Shown: positions 13,300 to 23,148 of the stretch, one piece after another
Layout: the number at the start of each line of letters is the position of its first letter
Numbering within the stretch: position 1 is the stretch's first letter
Origin: Acanthochlamys bracteata
Lineage: Eukaryota; Streptophyta; Magnoliopsida; Pandanales; Velloziaceae
NCBI GenBank assembly: GCA_019914995.1
Contig: CM034134.1
Location: 1,258,145-1,322,144 of the forward strand
Reading direction: 5' to 3'
DNA: 64,000 nt
Position numbers and translations under genes: made by a program
Notes under the pieces: generated by a model
The model's database searches: none
Told to the model about the DNA's origin: nothing
What the model saw: only the letters and a program-made list of their open reading frames with translations

Positions 13300-14048
13300 T
13301 ACAGATAAAAAACAATGACCACTAGTCGGACTATACTATTCTAATTCATCAAGTATGGTGGGATGCACACATAGTTTGTTTACCAAGTGAAGTTCTAACG
13401 TCTACCTTAAAGATGATTCACAAGAGCGAAAGAAAGTGTACAAATTGTCACGCTAGGAACAAAAACCACTTACTCTCTTCGGTCTTCACTTTCTCCTTCA
13501 TTTCCTTATGTTCTTCCTCATCGACTGCTCACCCTTGAGTAGCAGTTTTGTTTTCTAAATAAAGCTAAAAAAAGGCAGATAATTACTAACGTTCATTTTC
13601 AGCTTCTCTCTGTGTCCACTAGCCAGCAGTAGCCACCGTCATCATATATGGATTTTTATTCATCCGGGCTCTGTCAGTTGCTGCTACACTATCAGAGTGA
13701 GATGAGAAACCATTCAGTTCGCCATATGAATCACCGTTGTCTGGCATTATCGCGGCACCGGAAGGTTCCGTTGTTGACATTGCGGCAGCACCGGAAGGTT
13801 CTGGTGCCGACGTTGTCGGAGCACGGAGCAACATAAAAACTCCACACCAGCTGGCTGTGTTGGTGATGTCGCCGCTTTCGTCGTTTGGTGTCTTTTCTGA
13901 GTCTTTCTGAATCTTGATGATCAAGTGAGGGGAATGAATTGGATTGATTGGTACCAATTTAATATTTTTTAAAAATTGGGACTTCGATTTGAAAAGAAAA
14001 ATCAACCTTCAAAATTTTTTTTGTTTATTGGTTAATCAATTCATTGAA
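13300..14048. other. Intergenic block with a 128-codon open frame of unknown nature
   Basis: On the minus strand 14005-13619 stays open. The middle of the frame contains a small repeat encoding EPSGAA twice (plus-strand GCACCGGAAGGTTC/GCACCGGAAGGTTCT). No family was recognised, there is no evident promoter, and the frame abuts a solo LTR. A relic is more likely than a gene. Confidence 0.25.
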
Positions 14049-14053
14049 GTACT
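14049..14053. repeat. 5-bp target-site duplication GTACT (left)
   Basis: GTACT directly precedes the TGTTGG end of the solo LTR and is repeated at 14628-14632 directly after its CCAACA end. Confidence 0.85.
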
Positions 14054-14627
14054 TGTTGGATATAAAGACACTTTGATGAGCTTCTAATCAAACAGTCCAC
14101 AAGTAGCTGTTGATAGTCCACCATTTAGTCCAATATAGCTCTTATGGTAGTTATGTCCAGATTCATTCATGAAGAAATTATGTCCAGATTTATGAGGAAG
14201 TTATGTCCAGATTCATCTAACTACCATAAGGAAGTTATGCCAACGAACTAATTCCAAAGAGTTGCTTTGTAGAGTTAGTTATTTAGTGGGCTAGCTATTA
14301 AAGAATTTTTTTGCATCCTATATATATGTCCCAAATGTGTGGAATTCGGGAGAAGGATAAGAAGCTTACAAAAAAACATGCAAAGAGAGAATGCAAGCAA
14401 GAAAGTAAAGTTGTAAGCATACATTGTAATCTCATCTTATAGTGATATCTCTTTTGGTGTGACCATATCACCATGTGGTTTTTCTCGTTTTTTCCCACGT
14501 ATATCTTGGTGTTGTGTGATTGCTTTATTCATTTTTTACAATCTCAACTTGGATTGCAAGAACCTAATGTGTGCTATATATTCCGCTGTGCTATTTTTCG
14601 TTCGTGCACACTACCGTATTCCCAACA
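14054..14627 (+). mobile_element. Solo LTR of a Ty1/copia-type retrotransposon
   Basis: 574 bp bounded by TGTTGG and CCAACA, a 6-bp terminal inverted repeat with canonical TG...CA ends, and flanked by the 5-bp duplication GTACT on both sides. The interior has the typical copia LTR 3' text: TTTTTCCCACGTATATCTTGG at about 14490 and ATTCCCAACA at the end. No primer-binding site, polypurine tract or internal region flanks it, so it is a single LTR left after LTR-LTR recombination. A TATATATAT stretch at about 14320 may be the old promoter. Orientation is plus, judged from the 3' signature. Confidence 0.85.
14150..14218. repeat. Triplicated TTATGTCCAGATT motif inside the solo LTR
   Basis: TTATGTCCAGATT-TAT starts at 14151, 14178 and 14201, with a fourth truncated copy at about 14235. 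CTTATGGTAG (14141-14150) and CTACCATAAG (14221-14230) form a perfect 10-bp inverted repeat around the array. Confidence 0.75.
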
Positions 14628-14632
14628 GTACT
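14628..14632. repeat. 5-bp target-site duplication GTACT (right)
   Basis: Matches the copy at 14049-14053. Confidence 0.85.
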
Positions 14633-15229
14633 GGAGTTGATTAAGCACTCTCCAAGCTTTGAATAAAATGTTTGTTGTATGTGTAAGAATTGTTCACCTG
14701 CTTTAATTTTGCTTATATTGTTGTGGAGGTTTCATAATGATGATGTCAAAGATTTGTGTTCATCAGTAATCAGCATCAGCATTCAAACTTTTTGAGAGTT
14801 TTGTATGGCCAGATTCTCCAATTACTCTCTTTATTCATTTTCTTTTCTTGTAATGAGAATTACATCAAGTAGTTGGTCTCGAGAGATGAAGATCCTACTC
14901 AGAGATGATAATGCTCAGAGATTAACACTCTTAGAAAATATTCGTCTAGATCTTGCCACGGGGTTCATCTCTGAACGAATCGTGCTCAGAAATGAACGAT
15001 CGTGCTCAGAGATGAAAGAAAATTGCAATATATTCATCGGTTGCCTCTTATAATAGTGATCCCGTGGGTTAACCGCGACCCGCCAATCCGGGTAAGTTTT
15101 CAGGTCGACATTCGGTCCAGTTTTGGCAACTATGATAAAAAGTGTTTGAGTTTTGCAAAGAGATTATATACAAAGTGAGTTTATTATAAATATTTTCTGC
15201 AAATAAATATATGAAAGCGAACTTAACTA

Positions 15230-17280
15230 TTGGAATTCCAAAGTTGATTTTGATGATAACAAATATTAAAAATTATAGTTTATGACTTAGGTGGACTAAT
15301 GGTTTAAACTAACCTTTGCAGAATTGAAAATACAAATTTTTCCTACTACATAGTCATACTCCAGGCAGCTGCTTTATAGAATTCTCTATCGAGCGCAAGA
15401 CGAAAATCGACTAAGTGTTGAGACAGCAGAACAGAAGGGTCTCGCAAGAACAACCGACTAGATTATTACTGATCCTGATCTATGAAAATGATTATTTTAC
15501 AGATTTCAAAAGCAGATTTGATCATAATGCAAATTCAGCTTGAGCATGATATTTTTTACCAGAAATAGAATAATATGCACATAACAATCTTGACTAAAGA
15601 GTTCATCAAATTATGATCTACATAATTTTAAAAAATTCTAGAAGGTTGGAAGAAATTCAGAGAACATGCATTGCAGATTATTAGACAACACTGAAGTCAA
15701 CTTTCAGATGAAGTTTGATCAAGATTTTTTCATCCGTTTGAAACCAAATTTTGAGGACTTACTAACATCATATCCACTACCAATTCACATCAATAACAAA
15801 AAAATATCTCAACAAATGATGGTCAAGAACACAGTGTTAAAATGTCATCAGAACTATTTTGTCAACATGATAGATTTAAGTTCATGAGTTGAATTTCGAT
15901 TTTCATTCAAAAAAAAGCCAAAGATCTAGTTAGAAGGAGTATACATACACTTAATCCACTATATTACTATGACGATATATCATAGTAACATATTATATGG
16001 AGTTACTACACAAAATGATCTAAATAATAAAGCTGATAGAAGAACATTCTATAATGATCTTTCATATAAGATTCACATGAAGAAATTCAAACATTATTTC
16101 ACTGCATATTAGAGTTGATTTTACTGGAACATTTAGATGATAATACACTTCAAATCACTAGCATTCTTTAATAAAAAATAAGTCTACATATTACAGCTCA
16201 CAGTAAACAAGTTGACACAAAGCCATCTTGAAACCAAAAAATATCCTATGGAAATCTCACATGGTTGATCTATGGACTCAGAACGAAACTTCAAATTTGA
16301 GCTTCATCTATTCCAGTCACCTGATTAGATCATCCTCTCCGTGATGGGAGCCATTAGAAAGAGCAAAAGAATTGACAACAGATAAAGAAAGACAGCACAC
16401 TTGGAAGAGTTTAAAAACCACCGACAATCTCATTTAATGCACTACAAAATAAAGATCTAATCAAGTCAGTATAAGCAATTAAGTTTTAAAGTGCTAGCTA
16501 GAAAATCTAGTGATACTCCTCCCTTGAGACTCAACCGTTGAAACCTACCTGATGGAACCCTAAACAGCAGTGGCATATAAGAACAAGTTGATAACACTAT
16601 AACATGCACACGAAGGGGACAACGAAAAGAATTTCTTACCGTTTGGAGATCCGAATCATTCGAGGCTGCGAAGAGAAGAAAAAATATAAAAAAGAGAATA
16701 AACAAAAGAAGAAAGTAGACAGTGAACTAGACAAGCAAAGAAAAATAAAAACTACTCACTTCAACTCACTGTAGAGTTTTACTTAAATACATCTTTGACA
16801 TTTCTTTTGATCATCTCTTTGCTTTATTAAACTTAAATTCAATCTTGTAAGAGAGATCCTATGCTTTAAAATTGCTTATAATAAACACATTTGGTGAGAA
16901 GAGTTTGGCTAAACATTCTCGGTTATGCTAGTCTTGTAAAAAACTATATATTTGCACAAAGCCTTGGCTAGGGCTTGTGCGATAGCAGCCAGAAAGGTTT
17001 GTGAGTTTAGTAGGCTATTGATGGTTCATCTCAAAGAGAGAATCGATTAAGGTAATGGTGTTTGGTTAAACACCTTATCTTGATATTGTAGCAACTTAAT
17101 AATAATTAGTAGAATTCACTCTTAACAAAGACAGATCGTAGACATAGGCAATTTATTTGCCGAACCACGTAAAATTCTACATATTTGTCTAGTGATAATT
17201 TTCTTATATTGTTTGCACTTGAGTTAAACATAAAAAATTAACTATTCTATGCGTAGGAATCTGTTCACGTCCTGTCAACT
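15230..17280 (+). mobile_element. Probable degenerate long copia (SIRE/Tork-like) LTR
   Basis: Begins with GGAATTCCAAAGTTGATTTT followed by GATGATAACAA, a phrase typical of long plant copia LTR starts. Near its end it has AGGCAATTTATTTGCCGAACCACG at about 17147-17170, followed by TTGTTTGCACTTGAG, which is the usual form of such LTR 3' regions. No target duplication was identified, and the 73-codon frame at 15666-15887 matches no family I know. The boundaries are approximate. It could be a truncated element rather than a solo LTR. Confidence 0.4.
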
Positions 17281-17765
17281 ATAATATTACTATTTTGTAG
17301 AAAATTAAGTTCTGTTTAGCTAAAAATACTACATTAAAATTTTTAAATATCAACTCAATTTGTTCTTTCTTTTGAGTTGGTTGTGCGGCTTTGATCAACA
17401 TTAAAGGAATCATTTTAGGTTATTCAAAAATAATTTCTTGTAAGAGAAAATCACTTTCCATGAAATAAGCACGCTCTTTACTAAACATGCTTTTTAGGTT
17501 GTTTACTTATTTTTATATTTATTTTATATTAAAAATAAGTTCATAACTAAAAAAATTTCAAAAATTTTAAATTTTAAAAGTAAAATTTTGGGAATAAAAT
17601 AGTTTAATATTGATTGTATTTTAAAAATCAGTTAGAATTAAAATTTTATTTGAACAAAGTAAATTTATATTTGAAGTAAACACGCACTTACACAAACTTC
17701 AAATTGATTAGCATTCAAATAATTTCCATTCCCTCCAAATTTTCCCTCACTCCATTCCAACAACA

Positions 17766-19532
17766 ATGATCATGAAACTTCTTCAAACAAGAAAACTCTC
17801 CTCCTCCTCCTCTTCTCCTTGGTTCTCTCCGCCACTACTTCTCGCCAACGACCACCTCCATCAAGACCCAATTCTCACCGACATTGCCGCCGCAATCCGA
17901 TCAACGCCACCACCTCAGACACCCCTTGAGTCATCCCTCAAACCATACCTCTCTTCTTTCAAACCAACACACTTACTCTCCCTTCTCTCCATCTCCAACA
18001 ACCTCCCTCCTCTTTCTCTCCTCTCTTTCTTCAATTCCCTCTCTTCTTCTTCTTCTTCTTTCCGCCATACTCCGGCCACTTACCTCGCCATGTCTTCCTT
18101 CCTCCTTAGTCACGGTCATCGCTTTACCTCCCATGCTTTCCAACTGCTTCAGTTTCTCATTACTCATCGTGGTCGACATTCTGCAGCCGCATTGCTTTCT
18201 GCCTATACCTTTGATTCTGCTCTTCTTGTCGCGGTCATGATTGTGTACGCTGATGTCGGGTTTTTCTCTGATGTTGTTCAGTGTATTCGCCTTTCAAGGT
18301 TTCATAGCTTGCCTTCACCGTCGCCTACTGATTGCAGTGAAATTATTTACCGTATTCTTCGATCGGGGACAGCTGTTGCTGCTAAAGTTGTTTGTTTGGA
18401 GCTTCTGCTATCTGGGTTTTTGCCTGATGTTCGTGCTTGTAATGTGGTGATGCATGCCTTTTGTAAGGAAGGGAAGATGAGCGATGCACGGATGATGTTC
18501 GATGAAATGCTTAAGGCTGGGATTCGTCCGACCGTTGTTAGTTTTAACACTTTGATTAATGGGTTTTGCAAAAGTGGTGATTTTGGTGCAAGTTTTGAGT
18601 TAAAACAGAGAATGGTGGAGGGTGCTGTGGAGCCTGATGTATTTACGTACAGTGTTCTGATTAAGGGATTGTCTGAGGCACAGAGATTGGATGATGCCAG
18701 TGAATTGTTCGATGAAATGTGCCGGAAGGGGCTATTGCCCAACACTGTGACATTTACGACATTGATTGATGGGTTCTGTAAAGCTGAAAATGTCAAAACC
18801 GGTATGGTGTTTTATCAGGAGATGCTGCGGAAAGGTGTTAAGCCAGATTTAGTTCTGTTCAATGCTCTTGTGAATGGTCTGTGCAAGGCTGGGAATCTAA
18901 AAGAAGCTAATAAGATGGTGCAGGAGATGAGCAAAAGAGGTTTTGTGCCCGATAAGGTGACCTATACTACTTTAGTTGACGGATGTTGTAGAGAGGGAGA
19001 TCTTGAGACAGCGTTAGAGATTAAGTGGAAGATGGCAACAGAAGGGATCAAACTTGATGCAGTGACTTATACTGCGCTTGTATCTGGTATGAGGAAAGAA
19101 GGTCGGGCTGAGGAGGCTGAGAGGACTTTGCATGAGATGATGAACATGGGGTTAGTCCCTGGTCAAGCAGTGTATACAATGGTGATTGATGCCTACTGTA
19201 AGAAAGGAGATGCGAAAGCCGGGTTCAGGTTGTTGAAGGAGATGCAGAACAGGGGTCATCCTCCTGGTATCATAACATACAATGTGATGTTAAATGGATT
19301 TTGCACACTTGGGCAGATGAAGAATGCAAATATGCTTCTGAATGCGATGCAAAATGTTGGTGTTGTCCCTGATGATGTAACCTATAACATTCTCCTGAAT
19401 GGACATTGCAAGCACGGGAAAGTTGAAGATGCGGATGGTTTTAGGGGTGAAATGGGAATGATATCAGATTTTGGGGCTTATTCTTCCTTGATTGATAATT
19501 CTAATAAGAAGCCGAAAGATAAATCTGGCTGA
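17766..19532 (+). CDS. P-class pentatricopeptide repeat (PPR) protein, intronless
   Basis: 588 residues in one exon. Ten PPR motifs of 35 residues run without gaps from residue 222 to 568 (the tenth is 32 long), with the usual G(F/L)CK and TYN(T/V)L words. Residues 569-579 start an eleventh motif that stops short. No E, DYW or SMR domain follows, so it is P class. These proteins bind single-stranded RNA in mitochondria or plastids and stabilise, process or help translate specific transcripts. The N-terminus (basic and Ser-rich, no acidic residue in the first 28) fits an organelle presequence. Residues 12-17 and 94-98 are serine runs encoded by TCC/TCT microsatellites. The start is the first ATG; a second lies two codons on. 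It resembles Arabidopsis At1g09680, or by position At2g01740; orthology is not resolved. Confidence 0.95.
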   Translation: MIMKLLQTRKLSSSSSSPWFSPPLLLANDHLHQDPILTDIAAAIRSTPPPQTPLESSLKPYLSSFKPTHLLSLLSISNNLPPLSLLSFFNSLSSSSSSFRHTPATYLAMSSFLLSHGHRFTSHAFQLLQFLITHRGRHSAAALLSAYTFDSALLVAVMIVYADVGFFSDVVQCIRLSRFHSLPSPSPTDCSEIIYRILRSGTAVAAKVVCLELLLSGFLPDVRACNVVMHAFCKEGKMSDARMMFDEMLKAGIRPTVVSFNTLINGFCKSGDFGASFELKQRMVEGAVEPDVFTYSVLIKGLSEAQRLDDASELFDEMCRKGLLPNTVTFTTLIDGFCKAENVKTGMVFYQEMLRKGVKPDLVLFNALVNGLCKAGNLKEANKMVQEMSKRGFVPDKVTYTTLVDGCCREGDLETALEIKWKMATEGIKLDAVTYTALVSGMRKEGRAEEAERTLHEMMNMGLVPGQAVYTMVIDAYCKKGDAKAGFRLLKEMQNRGHPPGIITYNVMLNGFCTLGQMKNANMLLNAMQNVGVVPDDVTYNILLNGHCKHGKVEDADGFRGEMGMISDFGAYSSLIDNSNKKPKDKSG

Positions 19533-20640
19533 GAGAATGTCTGTTTTCGGAGCCCAAGAGGGTGGGTTTCTTATGGTGCAGTCACGACTTGGTGTTTAAC
19601 TTGGCATCCTTCACAAGTCAGAAGCATTGGATTCAGTTGCAGTTCTGGAACCTTACACTTAACCAACAAACTTTCTGTTGACTGGTGATCAAACACATAC
19701 TACAGTGGTAGTAGAGGTTATATCAGCAGAAACAATTACCAAATGGTTCTGTTAGAAGGCAGATATGAGTTTGTTGTGATAATGAAAATCGTCTTTGAGG
19801 AGTGTCAAGGCGAATTTATTAGAAAATCCTGTATCAGAAATTCAAGAAAATTGCGCTAGATATCACTGGCGTAATGTATACTATCGTGCTTATGTATGAG
19901 AACAACATCAATGACTTGGAAGGATTTTGCTAAAGCACTATGTCAGGACCTGACTCTTGCTAGATGTAGAATAACTTTGATGATTAATTAGTTAGAGATT
20001 CGCTTTGACACCTAACATCTTGGAGATAGAACTCTGCATCTCTAGGTAAGAATGTATGCATGGGGTATTTCTGATAACTTGCACTTCCATTTCAAGATTA
20101 CTATATCTTTTCAATATAAAATTTTCTTTTATCTAACATGCTACTTAGAATGTCTTTAATATTATTGAAAAATTATAGCCAAGAATGGTGTACTTACCAC
20201 TACATTTTGGCCTGTAGTAATTGTGGAGCACATAAATCTCCAAAGAGTCGAGACAAGCTTATAACGCAATGCTTAACTGAAATCTTTTGAAAATCAATGA
20301 AGGTAAATATTCATATTCTTTGTTAATTTGCTTAGGAACTCTAAGATTGATGTTTTCCTCTAGTTGCCTTATCATATTGGTCACCTCAAACTGTGTGTAA
20401 CTTAGATTCATATTGACTGTATGACTTGTTTGGAGATGCTATCATATAAGCGTTGTGCCTTGTTGCTTGATTCTTGAGGCAAATAGTTCACCATTGATGT
20501 AAGCTGTCAAATAGAACAATACAGATGAGCAAATGACATTCGTTGAGAACGATTAAACTAGCAAAGTCTCTATAATATTTGTTTATTATTTTATCTAGAT
20601 GCACTCAATTCATTCATCTTATATTTACCCACTTCATAAA
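19533..20640. other. PPR 3' region and intergenic DNA
   Basis: Contains the presumed 3'UTR of the PPR gene. No clear coding region or RNA gene was seen. Confidence 0.5.
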
Positions 20641-20646
20641 CTAGCA

Positions 20647-21415
20647 TAGTCAAGGTTGTTAAGATCGAAATTTTATGTAGGATCGTTTCGCTTGCGTAGG
20701 ATCGTAAAATCAGAATTTTAAATAAAATTGTAAGATCTTAATTATTGGTAATTTTTTATAAAATTGTTTAATGTTATTAAAATTTTAGATACTACTTATT
20801 AAAATTGCTAAATTTTTAACACATAATTTTTCTTATATTTTATCTTATTGTAATAAATTAAACATGTGTATATTTGTGGTTTAGATGAAGTATATTATTA
20901 ACAATTTTTTATATTTTATTTAGTTCATTATCATAATCTCTTTACAGATTATGTTATTATTTTATAAATGCACACTTATATAACTATAGCTATATTTAGA
21001 AATAATTTTTTATCTAATCAATCAATTATGCGTCAAGCATTCGTCTTTATCACCTCATAATAAAGAGAAAAAAAATCATTCAAAACACCACCGTACATAA
21101 TAATTTTTTACTCTCATAATAAATCTCTCACAGAATAAACTAAACACCACCGCACCGCTGCAAACGAATGACGGATCTTCTCTAACTATTCCAGCTTCGC
21201 TCTAAATTCTGGAAACCCTGATTTACGAGATTTCTTATAAGCTGAAATAGTAATATCGCAGGTAAGATCGGAATCTTAAGGATTTTAGAATTAAAATCGG
21301 AATCTTACAGATTGGAAGTAAAGATCGAAATTTTGTGTTAAGTAGAATCGTTTTGTTGATGTAAAATCGTAAAATTATAATATTTTAATATTTAAATTGG
21401 AATTTTAACAACAAT
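20647..21415. mobile_element. Putative non-autonomous TIR DNA element
   Basis: The left end reads TTGTTAAGATCGAAATTTTA and the reverse complement of the right end reads TTGTTAAAATTCCAATTTAA, an imperfect terminal inverted repeat of about 20 bp. Sub-terminal GATCGNNATNTT and GTAAAATCGTAAAAT words recur on both sides (about 20665-20715 and 21270-21375). It encodes no transposase, and the target duplication is not clear. Confidence 0.45.
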
Positions 21416-21648
21416 GATTGCAGGAAAGTAACGAAGTTGTATCTAGATATTAGGAATTGTGCATAGTGGCATTTTAAAGCCAGGCAACTGTCAGTGAGAA
21501 ACTTCGTATAACTGGTAGAGCTGTTAAGCTTTGTGCTCGACTTTGCACTGTATGAGCCTAAGTTAGTAGAGAATCTGCAGCCCTTGTAAGTTTTAAAGAA
21601 GGATAGATTATTGAAAATAGCCCACTTTTTGTGAACAACTTTTAGATG

Positions 21649-21730
21649 TTAACTTTGCACCTAGGAATAACAAGCATGCTTTATACCAGAGATATTAACT
21701 TTGCACCTAGGAATAACAAGCATGCTTTAT
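21649..21730. repeat. 46-bp tandem duplication
   Basis: A 36-bp identical block beginning TTAACTTTGCACCTAGGAAT occurs at 21649-21684 and 21695-21730. The perfect match indicates a recent local duplication. Confidence 0.9.
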
Positions 21731-23148
21731 GCTCTGTTGTTGGTATTAAATAGGAGAACACTGATAGTCTGAAGTAAGTGAAGGTCGAATGGAGTTTTAG
21801 AAACTGATACCTTTTCTTTTGGTTACTTTTCTCTCCTATATATTGTTCTTACCAGATTCTTATGAATATCGTTGTTTTCTCTTTTACTCTTAGCATGTTT
21901 AAGGCATTTCTTATCAGGACATAGACACAAATAGATTTCACCACCTCTCTTTTTTGCTAGTGATGTTTGCCCTTTTTAACCTTGAAAAACTGACACTTAA
22001 TTGCATTATAAGTAGTAAGTTTGTTTTTCTCAGCTTGATCTGTTTTCTCTGGTAGCTCTCAATGTGTAACTTTGCAAATATTGCATTTATATAAATTATA
22101 TCAACATCCGTTGCCATACATCAGTTAATCTGAATGCCTTTCAACTTGATGCTAATGCAGGTTATGTCATCATCATTTTTGCATGATATACACTTGAAAG
22201 AAAAAGGAGTAAACAAAAACTTACAGAATGATTCTCGTCTCATGGCCTTTTACAAGAAAGTAAGTGGTTTTCTTATGTTTCAGATTCAAGAACTGGTTGA
22301 TATCTGTTCCTATTACTGCCAGTGATCCTATTGTGAGCAGGTAAAAATTCATGCCGACACTGTGACAATTTCTGGTAGAGTGGCATTTGAGAAAAGTACC
22401 CTGATTCCTCACACTGATAAAGAAATAAAGTTTGTGTATAGTGTTATTGTGGTTTTTGTATTTCTGTAGAATTTCATGCTCTGTTAAATTTTTCTTAACC
22501 TTTTTGTATAATTTTTTTTCTTTTAGAGTTGTAGCACAACAAGAAGCTCTATTTTTTTCAAATTGTTGTAGCTGAAGTCCATGTTTCAGTAATTCAAGCT
22601 AGAACAAAATAAGTTCCAGCTTTTTTCTTCTTTAGAATTGTAACACAACTTTTATAGTAGATGGCTGACATTGATAGTATTTTAAATCGTAAGTACAAAA
22701 TTCACTTCAGAAATCACTTACGGGAAACTAAACAAGCTTTTAACTACGGAGAACAGCGTTTACTTCATCCTCTGTCTCGTGCATTTGCGGGCTCAACTAA
22801 CCAAAATTCCCCTAATTTAAACGAGTCTGTGCTGCAAAAACTCAGAAAACTCAATTAGATCCAAACTCCATCTTCAAACATAGACGGCCTGTACTACAGA
22901 AATACATCTGACACTGAAGCAAAAAGCCTCTGTGGCAGTTAGTTGCTTGTACAAATCTCTAGTTATCAGATAGTTGTTTCTTCACGACGATGCATCAAAA
23001 TAGTCACAAGATAGAAAGTCCTTACAATCAAAGTATATACACAGTTTCATTTTGTCTTGCTTTTGTAGCGATTAGCCGAACTAGTTGGACGGGTGACATC
23101 AATAAGAGCAGCTTAGTAATATAAATAGTCAGTTGTGTCCCTTACGGT
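21731..23148. other. Intergenic DNA and probable RPB11 3'UTR
   Basis: The part next to 23149 is expected to be the 3'UTR of the minus-strand RPB11 gene. A 65-codon plus-strand frame at 22661-22858 (MADIDSILNRKYK...) matches no family I recognise and has little support. The remainder shows nothing. Confidence 0.4.

Noticed and set aside
13619-14005. 128-codon minus-strand frame with a repeated EPSGAA
   Set aside because: It lies next to the solo LTR in repeat-derived DNA, begins in AT-rich text and shows no domain; probably a relic or chance.
15666-15887. 73-codon frame starting MHCRLLDNTEVNF
   Set aside because: It lies within a probable LTR relic and matches no family I know.
18347-18796. 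149-codon minus-strand frame within the PPR gene
   Set aside because: Antisense shadow of the PPR repeats; the plus strand carries the conserved motifs.
22661-22858. 65-codon frame starting MADIDSILNRKYK
   Set aside because: It has ordinary composition but no recognised family, no leader features and no splice continuation; kept only as a remark in the intergenic entry.
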